This document shows positions 63,924 to 64,000 of a DNA stretch of 64,000 nucleotides, piece after piece (the first letter of the stretch is position 1; each line of letters begins with the position of its first letter). This DNA comes from Burkholderia arboris (lineage in GTDB: Bacteria; Pseudomonadota; Gammaproteobacteria; Burkholderiales; Burkholderiaceae): NCBI RefSeq assembly GCF_902499125.1, contig NZ_CABVPX010000017.1:108989-172988 (forward strand), read 5' to 3'. A model generated the notes under the pieces. The model made no database searches. It saw nothing but the letters and a program-made list of their open reading frames with translations, and was not told the DNA's origin. A program made the translations under genes and the position numbers.

Positions 63924-64000
63924 GCGGGTTGGCGGGTTGGCGGGTTGGCGGGTTGGCGGGTTGGCGGGTTGGCGGGTTGGCGGGTTGGCGGGTTGGCGGG
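63924..64000. repeat. 8-bp tandem repeat (GCGGGTTG)n, cut by the window end
   Basis: At least 9.6 perfect copies of GCGGGTTG (equivalently GGCGGGTT) run from 63924 to the last base. No interruption is seen. GGG recurs every 8 bases, so the strand can form G-quadruplexes. The full length is not visible. Confidence 0.95.

Noticed and set aside
63924..64000. CRISPR or telomere-like array
   Set aside because: The unit is 8 bp, contiguous and without spacers, so it is a simple microsatellite; nothing indicates a linear replicon end.

Overview
The window is a 64 kb piece of a high-GC betaproteobacterial chromosome, almost certainly a Burkholderia (probably B. cepacia complex) primary chromosome. 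The signs are the OpcP-type porin with its C-terminal phenylalanine, the lysine/alanine-rich histone H1-like protein, the MJ0042 zinc-ribbon/DUF3426 protein next to prmA, and the gene order around ffh, nrdAB and the division cluster. Coding density is high and nearly all genes are core housekeeping genes. I see no insertion sequence, prophage, CRISPR array, toxin-antitoxin pair or secretion cluster, and no region with obviously foreign composition. I did not find a convincing undescribed multi-gene system. The best leads are regulatory sites, repeats and a few conserved uncharacterised genes.

Layout, left to right. 1-1794 (minus): a YqiA-like esterase, cut by the window edge, and the murein-recycling ligase mpl. 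2041-10294 (plus): an uncharacterised nucleotidyltransferase-like gene, a TlpA-type thioredoxin, aroQ, accB-accC, prmA, the zinc-ribbon/DUF3426 protein, tpx, a PfkB-type kinase and a glycine-zipper lipoprotein. 10332-10492 is a stack of inverted repeats between convergent genes. 10514-18483 (minus): the histone H1-like gene, nrdB and nrdA behind a promoter with paired NrdR boxes, ampD, a small PP0621-type protein and a CcsA/YpjD-like membrane protein. 18573-20586 (plus): ffh and a purine phosphoribosyltransferase. 20668-23028 (minus): a MarC protein and proS. 23247-24516 (plus): rppH and a CNP1-like lipoprotein. 24623-27731 (minus): proB, obg, rpmA and rplU. 27941-35855 (plus): ispB, tRNA-Pro(CGG), a CorC-type transporter, pilB-pilC-pilD, coaE, zapD and yacG. 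35923-43919 (minus, except the DciA-like gene): a MutT hydrolase, a DUF815 ATPase, argJ, secA, lpxC and a peroxiredoxin. 44108-61404 (minus): a complete division and cell wall (dcw) cluster in the order mraZ-rsmH-ftsL-ftsI-murE-murF-mraY-murD-ftsW-murG-murC-ddl-ftsQ-ftsA-ftsZ. The window ends with coq7 (minus), the porin (plus) and an 8-bp tandem repeat that runs off the edge.

The dominant theme is envelope growth. The dcw cluster makes lipid II and the divisome. LpxC commits precursor to lipid A, SecA exports envelope proteins, IspB makes a polyprenyl chain (quinone side chains), AccBC feeds fatty-acid synthesis, and Mpl and AmpD recycle murein. The stretch from mraZ through lpxC, secA, mutT, yacG, zapD and coaE to the pilus assembly genes follows the same order as in enterobacteria, which shows a very old supra-operonic arrangement. 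Many neighbours overlap by 4 bases (ATGA or GTGA), which suggests translational coupling.
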